Below are positions 51,601 to 60,456 of a stretch of 64,000 nt of DNA, piece after piece. The stretch covers positions 18,826 to 82,825 of the forward strand of contig DITW01000027.1 of NCBI GenBank assembly GCA_002422945.1, written 5' to 3'. Numbering within the stretch: the stretch's first letter is position 1; the number at the start of each line of letters is the position of its first letter. The position numbers were made by a program, and so were the translations under genes. Source of the DNA: Sphingomonadales bacterium UBA6174. Its GTDB lineage: Bacteria > Pseudomonadota > Alphaproteobacteria > Sphingomonadales > Sphingomonadaceae. Below the pieces are notes generated by a model, which did not search any database, was not told where the DNA came from, and saw nothing but the letters and a program-made list of their open reading frames with translations.

Positions 51601-52401
51601 ATGGAAAAGAATTTGAAGCCAATCCTAGAACAAGCGCATATCGATGCAGTTCGCGTAACCGGGCCGGGTGATATCCGGCGCGCGTCGGAGGCATTGCATC
51701 ATATCGCATATGATTTGGCCCAGATGCGCGTCGCTATCGCGCATGACATTGCCGATAAGCGCACCCCGGTCGACGGCGCTGGCGTGATTCTCGCTCATGA
51801 GGTGTTCGGCTGGCCGGATGATGAGCGGGTGTGGTGGCGCAATTCCCGGATTGCGTTGGATTCGCCGATCACGGCGGCCTGTCGCTTCGAGAGCGAGCCT
51901 TTTTGGGTCAATGCCGAGGGCTTTCACACCCGGCTTTCCAATAATTATCTCAACCTGATCGCGCTCAATAATTTTGAGCAGCGGGCGTTGACGCGCTCGG
52001 CGATTGTGGTGCCGGTGCATCTGCCGTTCGGTCAGATTGGTGTTTGCAGCTATAATCCTGTCGATCGCACGCGAATGGATTTATCTGCGGATTTCGAGGT
52101 TAATGGCGATGCGCTTGGCATTTATGCGCGGACGTTTATCGCCAGCTATGTGCAGGTGACCAGCGAATCGCAGCGCCTGCCGCCGGGCACCAGATTGTCG
52201 AAGCGTGAGGTGGAGTGCCTGCGTTGGGCGGCGATTGGCAAAACCGATCTGGAAATCAGCATGATTATCGGGCGCAGTCGCGCCACCGTGCGTTTTCATA
52301 TTCACAATGCGTCGATCAAATTGGATGCGGTCAATCGCAGCCAGACTGTCTTCAAGGCGGCGCAACTTGGCTATATTTCCCTCAGTCAGCTGTCATCTTG
52401 A
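51601..52401 (+). CDS. LuxR-family regulator, solo type
   Basis: A 266-residue regulator with an autoinducer-binding-like domain at about 35-175 and a C-terminal LuxR helix-turn-helix at about 195-260 (LSKREVECLRWAAIGKTD, then RSRATVRFHIHNASIKL). No luxI-type synthase is in the window. In the ligand pocket, WWRNSRIALDSPI and FWVN keep the Trp and Asp positions but a Tyr of AHL receptors seems replaced, so the ligand may be a pathway compound rather than an acyl-homoserine lactone. It probably controls the downstream operon 52605-58832 and perhaps the divergent acyl-CoA dehydrogenase. Confidence 0.88.
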   Translation: MEKNLKPILEQAHIDAVRVTGPGDIRRASEALHHIAYDLAQMRVAIAHDIADKRTPVDGAGVILAHEVFGWPDDERVWWRNSRIALDSPITAACRFESEPFWVNAEGFHTRLSNNYLNLIALNNFEQRALTRSAIVVPVHLPFGQIGVCSYNPVDRTRMDLSADFEVNGDALGIYARTFIASYVQVTSESQRLPPGTRLSKREVECLRWAAIGKTDLEISMIIGRSRATVRFHIHNASIKLDAVNRSQTVFKAAQLGYISLSQLSS

Positions 52402-52604
52402 TCGTGCGGCGGGGGTGTAGCCCCTGCATGGCAAGATAATGGACCGCGGCCCGATGCGTCATTTAGTGGGTTTTTCAACGCTTTTCCGTTAGTTTAGGTG
52501 CAACTGCCCCCTATCCGAAAAGACAACCCTAGCGTTTTTAGGAGTCTCGTCGGCTTGGCTTTTCCGTCTTTAGTGCGGGTCACGGAATCAGGAGTATGCC
52601 CGAG

Positions 52605-53000
52605 ATGCGGCCAATCGCCGAAGGATTGTTCACCGACGAAACGCCACCACGGCTTGTGGGCGGTCGTCACCTCACCACGGGGCGCATCGTATTCCCATGC
52701 CCGCCGGGCAAGGCGTATGCGCCTTATCCGCTGGGGCGGACCGGCACGGTCTGGTCCTATACGATCCAGCGCTATCGTCCGAAATCGCCGCCTTATCTGG
52801 GGCCGGATGCGTTTCGTCCTTGGCCGGTGGCCTATGTCGAACTGCCGGGCGAGGTGATCGTCGAGGCGCGGCTGACCAATGTGGCGTTCGAAGATATCAA
52901 GATCGGCATGCCAGTTGAACTGGTGCAGATCCCGCTTGATCCCGATGCGCCGGATTCGGTGCTGATTCCTGCGTTTCAACCAATCGGAGACAGTCAGTGA
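52605..53000 (+). CDS. DUF35 OB-fold protein with degenerate zinc ribbon
   Basis: A 131-residue OB-fold protein of the DUF35 group, small partners of thiolase-like enzymes that form CoA-bound complexes. The usual rubredoxin-like zinc ribbon is degenerate: a single Cys (FPCPPG) remains where two Cys pairs are normal. The C-terminal part keeps TVWSYTIQR and FEDIKIGMPVELV. I chose ATG at 52605, since CAGGAG at 52589-52594 lies one base from ATG 52596 but ten from 52605. Its stop overlaps the thiolase-like start (GTGA), as expected for a two-subunit complex. Confidence 0.85.
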   Translation: MRPIAEGLFTDETPPRLVGGRHLTTGRIVFPCPPGKAYAPYPLGRTGTVWSYTIQRYRPKSPPYLGPDAFRPWPVAYVELPGEVIVEARLTNVAFEDIKIGMPVELVQIPLDPDAPDSVLIPAFQPIGDSQ

Positions 53001-54142
53001 GCGACGTTTGCATTGTCGGCATCGGCATTCATCCTTTTGGCCGCACAGATGGCCTGTCCGGCCTTGAGCAGGGGGTCTATGCCGTCCAACAGGCGATGAA
53101 GGATGCCGGGGTCGAATGGCCCGATATCCAATTCGCATATGGCGCATCGGACTCTGCCGGCAACCCGGATACGATGGTGGATAACCTTGGCCTCACGGGC
53201 ATGCAATTCATCAATGTCCGCAATGGTTGCGCTGCGGGTGGGTCGGCGTTGTTTTCGGCGCAGATGGCGATCAAGTCGGGCGAGTTCGACATTGGCCTTG
53301 CAGTCGGGTTCGACAAGCATCCGCGTGGCGCGTTCAATGCCTTGCCATCCGAATACAATCTGCCTGAGTGGTATGGTGAAGCGGGCTATATGATCACGAC
53401 GCAGTTCTTTGCGGCGAAGGTCACGCGCTATATGCATGAACATGGCATTTCGCCGACAAGCCTTGGCCGCGTGGCGGAAAAGGCGTTTCGCAACGCGGTG
53501 CATGCGCCTCATGCTTGGCGGCGTGAGCCGGTCGACCTTGAGACGATCATGAACGCGCCGTTGGTGAGTGATCCCTACACCAAATATATGTTCTGCTCGC
53601 CAGCGGAAGGCGGGGTTGCCCTGATCCTCGCGAGCGAAAAGAAGGCGCGCGAACTCGGTAAGCCGTTCATCCGCCTGAAGGCTGCAACGATGCGGACGCG
53701 TCCACCCGGTTCGTTTGAAGTGTTCGCGCCGTCGATCGATATCAAGCGTGGCGGTTCGGCAACAAACATCGCATCGCGTGATGCCTTTTCGATTGCCGGC
53801 ATCGGTCCTCAGGACATTGCGGTCGCGCAGTTGCAGGACACCGAAGCTGGCGCCGAAATCATGCACATGGCCGAAAACGGCTTTTGCAAGGATGGCGAGC
53901 AAGAAGCTTGGCTGGCCGAAGGTCGGACGGAAATCGGCAGCAAGCTGCCGGTGAATACCGATGGCGGCTGCCTTGCCTGTGGCGAACCGATCGGTGCATC
54001 GGGCCTGCGACAGGTTTATGAAAATGTGGTCCAGCTCCGCGGCGATGGCGGCGGTCGGCAGGTCCCGAACAACCCGAAAACCGCATATAGCCATGTCTAT
54101 GGCGCGCCCGGCGTGTCTGCGGTTACGATATTGGAACGTTGA
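52997..54142 (+). CDS. Thiolase-like protein (SCP2-thiolase/aldolase type) without full thiolase residues
   Basis: A 381-residue thiolase-fold protein. Cys78 in RNGCAAGGSA occupies the nucleophile position. The second catalytic His is missing (GEPIGASG at 329-336 instead of GHP) and the terminal Cys is also replaced (YGAPGVSA). This pattern is known from the Ltp2-type retro-aldolases that work with DUF35 partners in steroid side-chain degradation. It likely cleaves a beta-hydroxyacyl-CoA into a ketone or aldehyde and a short acyl-CoA rather than doing CoA thiolysis. GTG start overlaps the DUF35 stop. Its stop overlaps the next gene by one base. Confidence 0.88.
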   Translation: MSDVCIVGIGIHPFGRTDGLSGLEQGVYAVQQAMKDAGVEWPDIQFAYGASDSAGNPDTMVDNLGLTGMQFINVRNGCAAGGSALFSAQMAIKSGEFDIGLAVGFDKHPRGAFNALPSEYNLPEWYGEAGYMITTQFFAAKVTRYMHEHGISPTSLGRVAEKAFRNAVHAPHAWRREPVDLETIMNAPLVSDPYTKYMFCSPAEGGVALILASEKKARELGKPFIRLKAATMRTRPPGSFEVFAPSIDIKRGGSATNIASRDAFSIAGIGPQDIAVAQLQDTEAGAEIMHMAENGFCKDGEQEAWLAEGRTEIGSKLPVNTDGGCLACGEPIGASGLRQVYENVVQLRGDGGGRQVPNNPKTAYSHVYGAPGVSAVTILER

Positions 54143-55353
54143 TGGATTGCGATTTTTCTTCTGACGAACTGGCATTTCGCGATGAGGTGCGGGCTTTTCT
54201 TGCGGAAAACCTGACCGAGGAATTGCGCAAGGGTGCAGCGGCTTCGCCGTCGGTCTTTGTTGAGCCGGATATCGGCCAGGCATGGAATGCCATTTTGCAC
54301 AAGCAAGGCTGGCTGACCTATCAATGGCCGGTGGCGAATGGCGGGCCGGGCTGGACCCCGACTCAGCGTTATATCTTTGAAAAGGAATGCGCACTTGCGG
54401 GTGCGCCGACCTTGACCGTGCTCAGTCTCAAGCTGTTAGGCCCGGTGATCTGCGCTTTCGGCACGCAAGAGCAGAAGGATTTCTATCTGCCGCGCATCCT
54501 GTCGGGTGAAGATTATTGGTGTCAGGGCTTCTCCGAACCGGGTTCGGGGTCGGACCTTGCATCGCTCCAATGCCGCGCCGAGCGGGTGGGCGACAAGTAC
54601 GTCATCAACGGTTCGAAAATCTGGACGACCCATGCCCATCATGCGAACCGCATGTTCTGCCTTGTGCGCACTTCTGCCGAAGGCAAGCCGCAGGCGGGCA
54701 TCAGCTTTGTGCTGCTGGAAATGGATCAACCGGGCGTCAGCATCAGCCCGATCCTCACCCTTGCCGGGGATCATGAGGTCAATCAGGTGTTCTTCGACAA
54801 TGTCGAAATCCCTGTGTCTGCGCGCGTCGGCGAAGAAGGGGACGGTTGGAAGATCGCAAAGTTCCTGTTGGAAAACGAACGGGGCGGTTCGTGCCTAGCG
54901 CCGCGCCTGCTGGCCGATTTGAGTATCATCGAACGCGCTGCTGCGGATGAACCGGACGGCAAGGGCGGCAAGCTTGGCGACGATATCGACTGGAAACGGC
55001 GTCTTGCGACGGTTCGCCTGACGGCGCAGTCGCTTGAAATTATCGAGCTGCGGATCTTGTCCGATGTGGCCAAGGGGCGTTCGCCGGGGCCCCAGACGTC
55101 GCTGATCAAGATGCTGGCATCGTCGCTGCGTCAGGATGTGGATTTGCTGGCGGTTGATCTATACGGTCATGCCGGTTTGCAGCTTGATACCACCCGGCCC
55201 CTTTATGGCTCGGATGCGCCTGTGCCGCCGCTGCATTCCACCGGTGCGCAACTCGCCAGCCCGCGCTATTTGAATAGCCGTGCATGGACTGTTTTCGGCG
55301 GCACCAATGAGGTGCAGGCCAATATTATCGCCAAAACTGTGTTGGGCCTTTGA
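54142..55353 (+). CDS. Acyl-CoA dehydrogenase family protein
   Basis: A 403-residue ACAD flavoprotein. It shows the FSSDELAFRDEVRAFL N-terminal helix, YWCQGFSEPGSGSDLAS (FAD/substrate signature), IWTTHAHHANRMFCLVR and the C-terminal FGGTNEVQANIIAK, which contains a Glu near the usual catalytic region. It dehydrogenates an acyl-CoA at alpha-beta carbons. ATG at 54142 overlaps the thiolase-like stop (TGATG arrangement). It lies between an aldolase-like pair and a 2-oxoacid dehydrogenase and may pair with the ACAD at 50353. Confidence 0.91.
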   Translation: MDCDFSSDELAFRDEVRAFLAENLTEELRKGAAASPSVFVEPDIGQAWNAILHKQGWLTYQWPVANGGPGWTPTQRYIFEKECALAGAPTLTVLSLKLLGPVICAFGTQEQKDFYLPRILSGEDYWCQGFSEPGSGSDLASLQCRAERVGDKYVINGSKIWTTHAHHANRMFCLVRTSAEGKPQAGISFVLLEMDQPGVSISPILTLAGDHEVNQVFFDNVEIPVSARVGEEGDGWKIAKFLLENERGGSCLAPRLLADLSIIERAAADEPDGKGGKLGDDIDWKRRLATVRLTAQSLEIIELRILSDVAKGRSPGPQTSLIKMLASSLRQDVDLLAVDLYGHAGLQLDTTRPLYGSDAPVPPLHSTGAQLASPRYLNSRAWTVFGGTNEVQANIIAKTVLGL

Positions 55354-55379
55354 GAGCCTGAAGGAAGAGGATCGACAAG

Positions 55380-56351
55380 ATGCAATTGAGCCGAGACGTG
55401 CTGCTGCGCGCCTATCGCCAGATGAAGGTGATACGCGAATTCGAAGAGCGACTGCATACCGAAATCATGACCGGCGAAATCGCTGGTTTCACCCATCTCT
55501 ATTGCGGTCAGGAAGCTGTCGCAGTCGGGGTGTGCGAGCATCTCGATAGCGTCGACAAGATCATTTCCACCCATCGCGGCCATGGCCATTGCATCGCTAA
55601 GGGCTGCGACGTGCCGACGATGATGAAGGAAATCTGGGGCAGTAGCGAAGGCACTTGCAAGGGCAAGGGCGGTTCGATGCATATCGCCGATCTTGATCAC
55701 GGCATGTTGGGTGCAAACGGCATCGTGGGCGGCGGCGCGCCGATTGCTGTCGGCGCGGCGATGGCAGCGAAGATCGATGGCAAGGGCAAGGTTTCGATTG
55801 CCTTTTCCGGCGACGGCGCGTGCAACCAGGGCACGACCTTTGAAGCGATGAACATGGCGGTTGTCACCAAGGCACCGTGTATTTTCGTGTTCGAAAACAA
55901 CCATTATTCCGAGCATACCGGCTTCGATTACGCGGTCGGCACTAATCTGGACATCGCCAGCCGTGCGGAAGCTTTCGGCATGAAGGTATGGCGTGGCAAT
56001 GGCGTCGACTTCTTCTCCGTCCATGAAACAATGCGCGAAGTGCTGGAATATGTGCGCGCGGGCAATGGCCCTGCGGCGGTCGAATTCGACACCGAGCGCT
56101 TCTTCGGCCATTTTGAGGGCGATCCCCAGCGTTATCGTGGCGAGGGCGAACTCGACCGGATTCGCGATGAACGCGATTGCTTGAAGATTTTCCGTGAAAA
56201 GGTCACGCAGGCGAAGTTGCTTGAAGGCGCAGATCTTGATGCGGTTGATGCCGATGTCATGTCCCTGATCGAAGCGTCCGTGGAAGGTGCGCGTGCAGCG
56301 CCCCGTCCGACGGCCGAAGATGTCCTCACCGACGTCTATATTTCGTACTGA
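55380..56351 (+). CDS. 2-oxoacid (pyruvate/acetoin-type) dehydrogenase E1 component, alpha subunit
   Basis: A 323-residue thiamine-diphosphate-dependent subunit. HRGHGH at 65-70 and GGSMHIAD at 97-104 give the active site; the ThDP motif begins GDGACNQG at 144-151 and closes with ENN at 172-174. Phosphorylation-type loops are unremarkable. With E1-beta and E2 in order it forms a dehydrogenase complex that decarboxylates a 2-oxoacid or splits acetoin-like compounds. Which one is not decidable: the region FENNHYSEHTG does not match the pyruvate-type stretch I know. No E3 is in the window. Confidence 0.92.
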   Translation: MQLSRDVLLRAYRQMKVIREFEERLHTEIMTGEIAGFTHLYCGQEAVAVGVCEHLDSVDKIISTHRGHGHCIAKGCDVPTMMKEIWGSSEGTCKGKGGSMHIADLDHGMLGANGIVGGGAPIAVGAAMAAKIDGKGKVSIAFSGDGACNQGTTFEAMNMAVVTKAPCIFVFENNHYSEHTGFDYAVGTNLDIASRAEAFGMKVWRGNGVDFFSVHETMREVLEYVRAGNGPAAVEFDTERFFGHFEGDPQRYRGEGELDRIRDERDCLKIFREKVTQAKLLEGADLDAVDADVMSLIEASVEGARAAPRPTAEDVLTDVYISY

Positions 56352-56367
56352 TTGGGGAGAGACTGAC

Positions 56368-57378
56368 ATGGCAAACATGATGTATCGTGAAGCAGTGCTC
56401 CGGACCATTTTCGAGGAAATGGAGCGCGATGAGAATGTGGTAATGCTCGGCGAAGATATCGTCGGCGGCATGGGCACGGCAGGCGGCCCGGAAGCCATTG
56501 GCGGCATCTGGAGCACGTCAACCGGCCTGTTCGGCAAGTTCGGCGCGAACCGCGTGATTGACACCCCGATTTCGGAAAGCGCCATCATCGGCGCGGCAAA
56601 TGGTCTGGCCTTGTCGGGCAAGCGCCCGATTGCCGAACTGATGTTCGCCGACTTTATTGGCGTGAGCCTTGACCAGATCTGGAACCAGATGGGCAAGTTC
56701 CGCTATATGTTCGGCGGCAAGAGCAAATGCCCTGCGGTTGTCCGCATGGCCTATGGTGCCGGTTTCAACGCCGCGCCGCAGCATAGCCAGTCGGTGCATT
56801 CGCTGTTGACCAGCATGCCGGGTTTGAAGGTCGTGATACCATCGACCCCGGCGGATGTGGTCGGTCTGTTGCGGACCGCGATCCGCGATGACGATCCCGT
56901 GATGTTCCTTGAACATAAGGCGCTTTATGCGACCAAGGGCGAGGTGCCGGACGGCGATTATACCATTCCTTTCGGCCATGCGCGCCTTACCCGTGCGGGA
57001 CAGGATGTGACCATCGTCACCTGCGGCCTGATGGTTGGTTTCTGCGAACGCGTGGCGGACAAGCTGGCCAAGGAAGGCATTGGTTGCGATGTCATCGATT
57101 TGCGCACGACCAGTCCATTGGATGAAGAAGCGATCCTCGATTCGGTCGAAGTGACCGGTCGCCTGATCGTGGTGGACGAAAGCACGCCGCGTTGCTCGAT
57201 TGCGACCGACATCGTCGCCTTGGTCGCTGAAAAGGCATATTCCAGCCTCAAGGCGCCGTCCGTGATGGTGATGCCGCCGCATACGCCGGTACCGTTCGCA
57301 CGCGAACTGGAAAGCGCCTATCTTCCCTCGACGGACAAGATCGAGGCGGCAGTCCGCAAGATCTTGGCCTGGCGCTGA
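56368..57378 (+). CDS. 2-oxoacid dehydrogenase E1 component, beta subunit
   Basis: A 336-residue partner of the E1-alpha subunit. It has MYREAVLRTIFEEMERDENVVMLGEDI, the conserved TPISESAIIGAANGLALSGKRPI region, GAGFNAAPQHSQS and FLEHKALY. ATG at 56368 has GGGGAGA ahead; the longer open frame overlaps E1-alpha. Sixteen bases separate it from E1-alpha, and fourteen from E2, so the three form one operon. Complex assembly with E2 should be through the C-terminal part. Substrate unknown. Confidence 0.92.
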   Translation: MANMMYREAVLRTIFEEMERDENVVMLGEDIVGGMGTAGGPEAIGGIWSTSTGLFGKFGANRVIDTPISESAIIGAANGLALSGKRPIAELMFADFIGVSLDQIWNQMGKFRYMFGGKSKCPAVVRMAYGAGFNAAPQHSQSVHSLLTSMPGLKVVIPSTPADVVGLLRTAIRDDDPVMFLEHKALYATKGEVPDGDYTIPFGHARLTRAGQDVTIVTCGLMVGFCERVADKLAKEGIGCDVIDLRTTSPLDEEAILDSVEVTGRLIVVDESTPRCSIATDIVALVAEKAYSSLKAPSVMVMPPHTPVPFARELESAYLPSTDKIEAAVRKILAWR

Positions 57379-57392
57379 TTAAGGACAGGTCC

Positions 57393-58832
57393 ATGGCCAA
57401 TATTCGCGCATTCACCATGCCCAAATGGGGCATTGAAATGACTGAAGGCACACTCGCGGAATGGATGGTGCAAGAGGGCGACGCCTTCAAGCGCGGCCAG
57501 ACCCTGTGCCTGATTGAAACCGACAAGATCACCAACGAGGTCGAGGCCGAGTTCGACGCGGTGTTGCGTCGTCTCATCGTCCCGGCGGGTGGTGATGTGC
57601 AGCCGGTGGGGGCCTTGCTCGCGATCTTTGCGGATGCAGATGATTCTGACGCCGACATCGATGCGTTTATGGGTAATTTCAAGGCGGCAGATACCAGCGT
57701 TGCCGCGCGTCAGTCGGACGATGCAGCACCTGCGCCTGCGCCGGTTGCTGCCAGTGCTGCACCCGCGCCTGCACCCACGCCCAAGAAGATCGAGACCAAC
57801 CGTCCAATCAGCCCGGAAGCGTTGAAGCTTGCGGAACTGCGCGGCGTCGATCTCGATCCAATTGAAGGCTCTGGCCGTGGCGGTCGGATTACCTATCAGG
57901 ACGTCGATCAGGCGAGCCGCAGCGCAGCCGCACCGGTCTTGCTGGGTGTGGCGGAACTGCCGGTCAATCTCGATGGCTTTTACGCATCCCCGCTCGCCAA
58001 GCGATTGGCGGCCATGCACAATGTCGATCTGTCCAAAGTCAAGGGCAGTGGCGCGCGCGGTCGTATTTCCAAGGCGGATGTGCTGGCGCTCGTGCAGCCT
58101 GCGGCACCGGCTGCCGCCGGTTTCCTCGCGCCCGCAGTGCCGGTCGATAACCGCCCATCGGTCGTGCCGATGGACAAGATCCGCAAGGTTGTGGCCCGTC
58201 GCCTGACTGAAGCCAAGCAGACCATCCCGCATTTCTATCTGCGCATGAATGTGCGGGTGGATGAATTGCTGGCGATGCGGAAAACGGCCAATCTCGTGCT
58301 GGGGACCAAGGCATCGATCAATGATTATCTGATCCGTGCCGTGGGCGTGGCGCTGGCGCGTCATCCTGATGTTAATGTGCAGGTGCATGGCGATACGATC
58401 CATCATTTTGCTCATGCGGATATTGCGGTTGCCATCGCATCGCCCAAGGGGTTGGTGACGCCGGTCGTGCGCGCGGCGAATACGCTGCGAGTCGATCAAA
58501 TCGCGGCGGCCACCAAGGGGCTGATTGCCAAGGCTGAAAGCGGCAAATTGTCGTTCGCGGATATGGAAGGCGGCACCTTCTCGGTGTCGAACCTTGGCAT
58601 GTTCGGGCTGGACCAGTTCGATGCAATCATCAATCCGCCGCAGGGCGCGATTTTGGCGGTCGGCGGGATCAGCAAGGTCGCTGCCGAAGGCGAAAATGGC
58701 CAGGTGCGTTTTGAAAGCCGGATGGGCCTGTCCCTGTCTTGCGATCACCGCGCGATTGATGGCGCGGCGGGGGCCAAGTTCCTTGCGACGCTGAAGGGCT
58801 TGATCGAAGCGCCGGAAGGCTTGTTCGCCTGA
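57393..58832 (+). CDS. Dihydrolipoamide acyltransferase (E2) with two subunit-binding domains
   Basis: A 479-residue E2. A lipoyl domain covers residues 1-80 with Lys45 (IETDKIT) as the lipoylation site. A Pro/Ala linker follows, then two peripheral-subunit-binding domains at about 138-173 and 198-234 (SPEALKLAELRGVDL with GSGRGGRI; SPLAKRLAAMHNVDL with GSGARGRI). The catalytic domain is about 253-479 with DHRAIDG at 451-457 (His452, Asp456). Most E2 chains carry one binding domain. The missing E3 would come from elsewhere. Confidence 0.92.
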   Translation: MANIRAFTMPKWGIEMTEGTLAEWMVQEGDAFKRGQTLCLIETDKITNEVEAEFDAVLRRLIVPAGGDVQPVGALLAIFADADDSDADIDAFMGNFKAADTSVAARQSDDAAPAPAPVAASAAPAPAPTPKKIETNRPISPEALKLAELRGVDLDPIEGSGRGGRITYQDVDQASRSAAAPVLLGVAELPVNLDGFYASPLAKRLAAMHNVDLSKVKGSGARGRISKADVLALVQPAAPAAAGFLAPAVPVDNRPSVVPMDKIRKVVARRLTEAKQTIPHFYLRMNVRVDELLAMRKTANLVLGTKASINDYLIRAVGVALARHPDVNVQVHGDTIHHFAHADIAVAIASPKGLVTPVVRAANTLRVDQIAAATKGLIAKAESGKLSFADMEGGTFSVSNLGMFGLDQFDAIINPPQGAILAVGGISKVAAEGENGQVRFESRMGLSLSCDHRAIDGAAGAKFLATLKGLIEAPEGLFA

Positions 58833-58854
58833 TACGCGCGCTTTTGAGTGCATG

Positions 58855-58892
58855 AAAAAGGCCACCCCGAACCGTTCGGGGTGGCCTTTTTT
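58855..58892. terminator. Bidirectional intrinsic terminator
   Basis: AAAAAGGCCACCCCGAAC, two-base CG, TTCGGGGTGGCCTTTTTT. A long stem with A and T tracts closes the E2 operon and faces the convergent SnoaL-like gene. Confidence 0.93.
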
Positions 58893-58913
58893 GTGTCTGT
58901 ATAATCGCAGGGT

Positions 58914-59315
58914 TTAGATCGAACCCTTGGCCTTGCAGGCTTCAACAATCGGCTTGGGGTCGAAATAATAAGGACGAATTTCGCACGCCTTGCCATCGCG
59001 GAACAGGAACATTTCGCACAGATGCGCAGGCGCAAGCTTCGGATCAGCGAACTGGAACGACAGCACGACCACGGCATAATCGCCGCCAGCGGTGATCGCT
59101 TCGATCTTCAGCCCGGCGACATCCATCATGCCCATGACCTTGGCATAAAGTTCGCGCAATGCGGTGCGGCCCTTATATACGCCCGCCATTGGTAGGGTGT
59201 CGGCTTCGGTGATGAAAAAATCATCGGTCAGCATCGTTTCCGCGAGATCGAAATCGCCCACGCCAGTGGCCGCATAGAGGCGGTTGACGAGGTCGACAGT
59301 TTCTTCATTTGTCAT
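58914..59315 (-). CDS. SnoaL-like (NTF2-fold) protein
   Basis: A 133-residue NTF2-fold protein: VDLVNRLYAATGVGDFDLAETMLTDDFFITE, GRTALRELYAKVM and LCEMFLFRDGKACEIRPYYFDP, a ketosteroid-isomerase-like arrangement with a C-terminal conserved FDP. ATG at 59315 follows AAGGAGAGC; the frame open to 59372 adds unrelated residues. It is a single gene, divergent from the oxidoreductase at 59426. It does not neighbour a Rieske gene, unlike the other SnoaL-like genes, and is more likely an isomerase or a general NTF2-like protein. Confidence 0.82.
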   Translation of the reverse strand: MTNEETVDLVNRLYAATGVGDFDLAETMLTDDFFITEADTLPMAGVYKGRTALRELYAKVMGMMDVAGLKIEAITAGGDYAVVVLSFQFADPKLAPAHLCEMFLFRDGKACEIRPYYFDPKPIVEACKAKGSI

Positions 59316-59425
59316 TGTAAGCTCTCCTTGAAGGTGATGGCGACAGTTCCCTTTTGCAGCGAAAATACGCACCTAGTGCTATGGCTAGCTGCCCTTAGGG
59401 GGCTGGGGACGGGCATAGACCACAC

Positions 59426-60427
59426 ATGACTCGCCATATTATACTTGCCTCTCGTCCATCGGGCGTGCCGCTGCCGGAAAACTTCCGGATGGAGGATCGA
59501 CCCGATCCGGTTTTGGGCGCGGGGGAGTTCCGTGTCGAGACGAAAGTCTTCTCGCTGGATGCAGCCATTCGCGGCTTTCTGGATGATCGGCCAAGCTATT
59601 TGCCGCCGGTGGAATTGGGCGAGCCCGTGATGGGCATGTCGCTGGGCAAGGTCGTCGAATCCAACAATCAAGATTTTCCGGTGGGCAGCCATGTCCGCGC
59701 ACTGGCGACATGGTCCGAGCGTTATGTCCTGACGCCAGCTGCATTGGGGCTGGAAACCGTCCATCCTGCGCCGGGCGTGCCGCTTGAAAATTATATGGGC
59801 GTGCAAGGGCCGGTGGGTTTGACCGCATGGGTCGGCATCAATGTGATCGGGCAGGTCAAGCCGGGCGAGACCGTGTTGATCAGCGCGGCGGCGGGTGCGA
59901 CCGGCAGCACGGCGGGGCAGATTGCCAAATTGAAGGGCTGCAAGGTCATCGGGCTGGTCGGCAATGCCGATAAGGCCAAGACGATCCTCGATCTCGGTTT
60001 CGATGCCGCGATCAACTATCGCGACGAAGCTGATTTGGCGGCGGCGATCAAGGCGGCGGCGCCAGAGGGCATCGACGTTTATTATGACAATGTCGGCGGC
60101 GAAACGCTGGAAACCATCCTGCCGTTGATGCGCATGCATGGCCGCGTCGCGGTCTGTGGCATGATTGGCCAGTATAATGACGCCGATCATCCTTATGGGG
60201 TGAAGACATTGTGGCAGCTCGTCGTCAATCGGATCACGATGCGCGGGTTCCTCACCTATGACCATCAAGAGCATCTGGCGCAGGCCCAGCACGAGCTGGA
60301 CGGCTGGATCGCGTCGGGCGCGTTGAAGCCGCTGGCGAATGTCCGTCAGGGGCTGGAACGGGTGCCGGAAGCCTTTATAGACCTGATGTCGGGAAAAACG
60401 ACGGGCAAGACCATGGTCACCGTCTGA
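59426..60427 (+). CDS. NADP-dependent medium-chain oxidoreductase
   Basis: A 333-residue MDR reductase without zinc ligands, paralogous to those at 13860 and 18249. It has the opening ASRPSGVPLPENFRMED, AAAGATGSTAGQIAK for the nucleotide, DNVGGETLETILP, and GKTTGKTMVTV at the C-terminus. It likely reduces a C=C next to a carbonyl with NADPH. First gene of the last plus operon, which also holds ABM, VOC, ACAD and kinase-like genes. Substrate unknown. Confidence 0.9.
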   Translation: MTRHIILASRPSGVPLPENFRMEDRPDPVLGAGEFRVETKVFSLDAAIRGFLDDRPSYLPPVELGEPVMGMSLGKVVESNNQDFPVGSHVRALATWSERYVLTPAALGLETVHPAPGVPLENYMGVQGPVGLTAWVGINVIGQVKPGETVLISAAAGATGSTAGQIAKLKGCKVIGLVGNADKAKTILDLGFDAAINYRDEADLAAAIKAAAPEGIDVYYDNVGGETLETILPLMRMHGRVAVCGMIGQYNDADHPYGVKTLWQLVVNRITMRGFLTYDHQEHLAQAQHELDGWIASGALKPLANVRQGLERVPEAFIDLMSGKTTGKTMVTV

Positions 60428-60456
60428 TATTGTCACGGTCTGATAAGGAGAGAAAA

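Noticed and set aside
57318..58865. 515-codon minus-strand open frame opposite E2
   Set aside because: Antisense shadow of the E2 gene without recognisable motifs.
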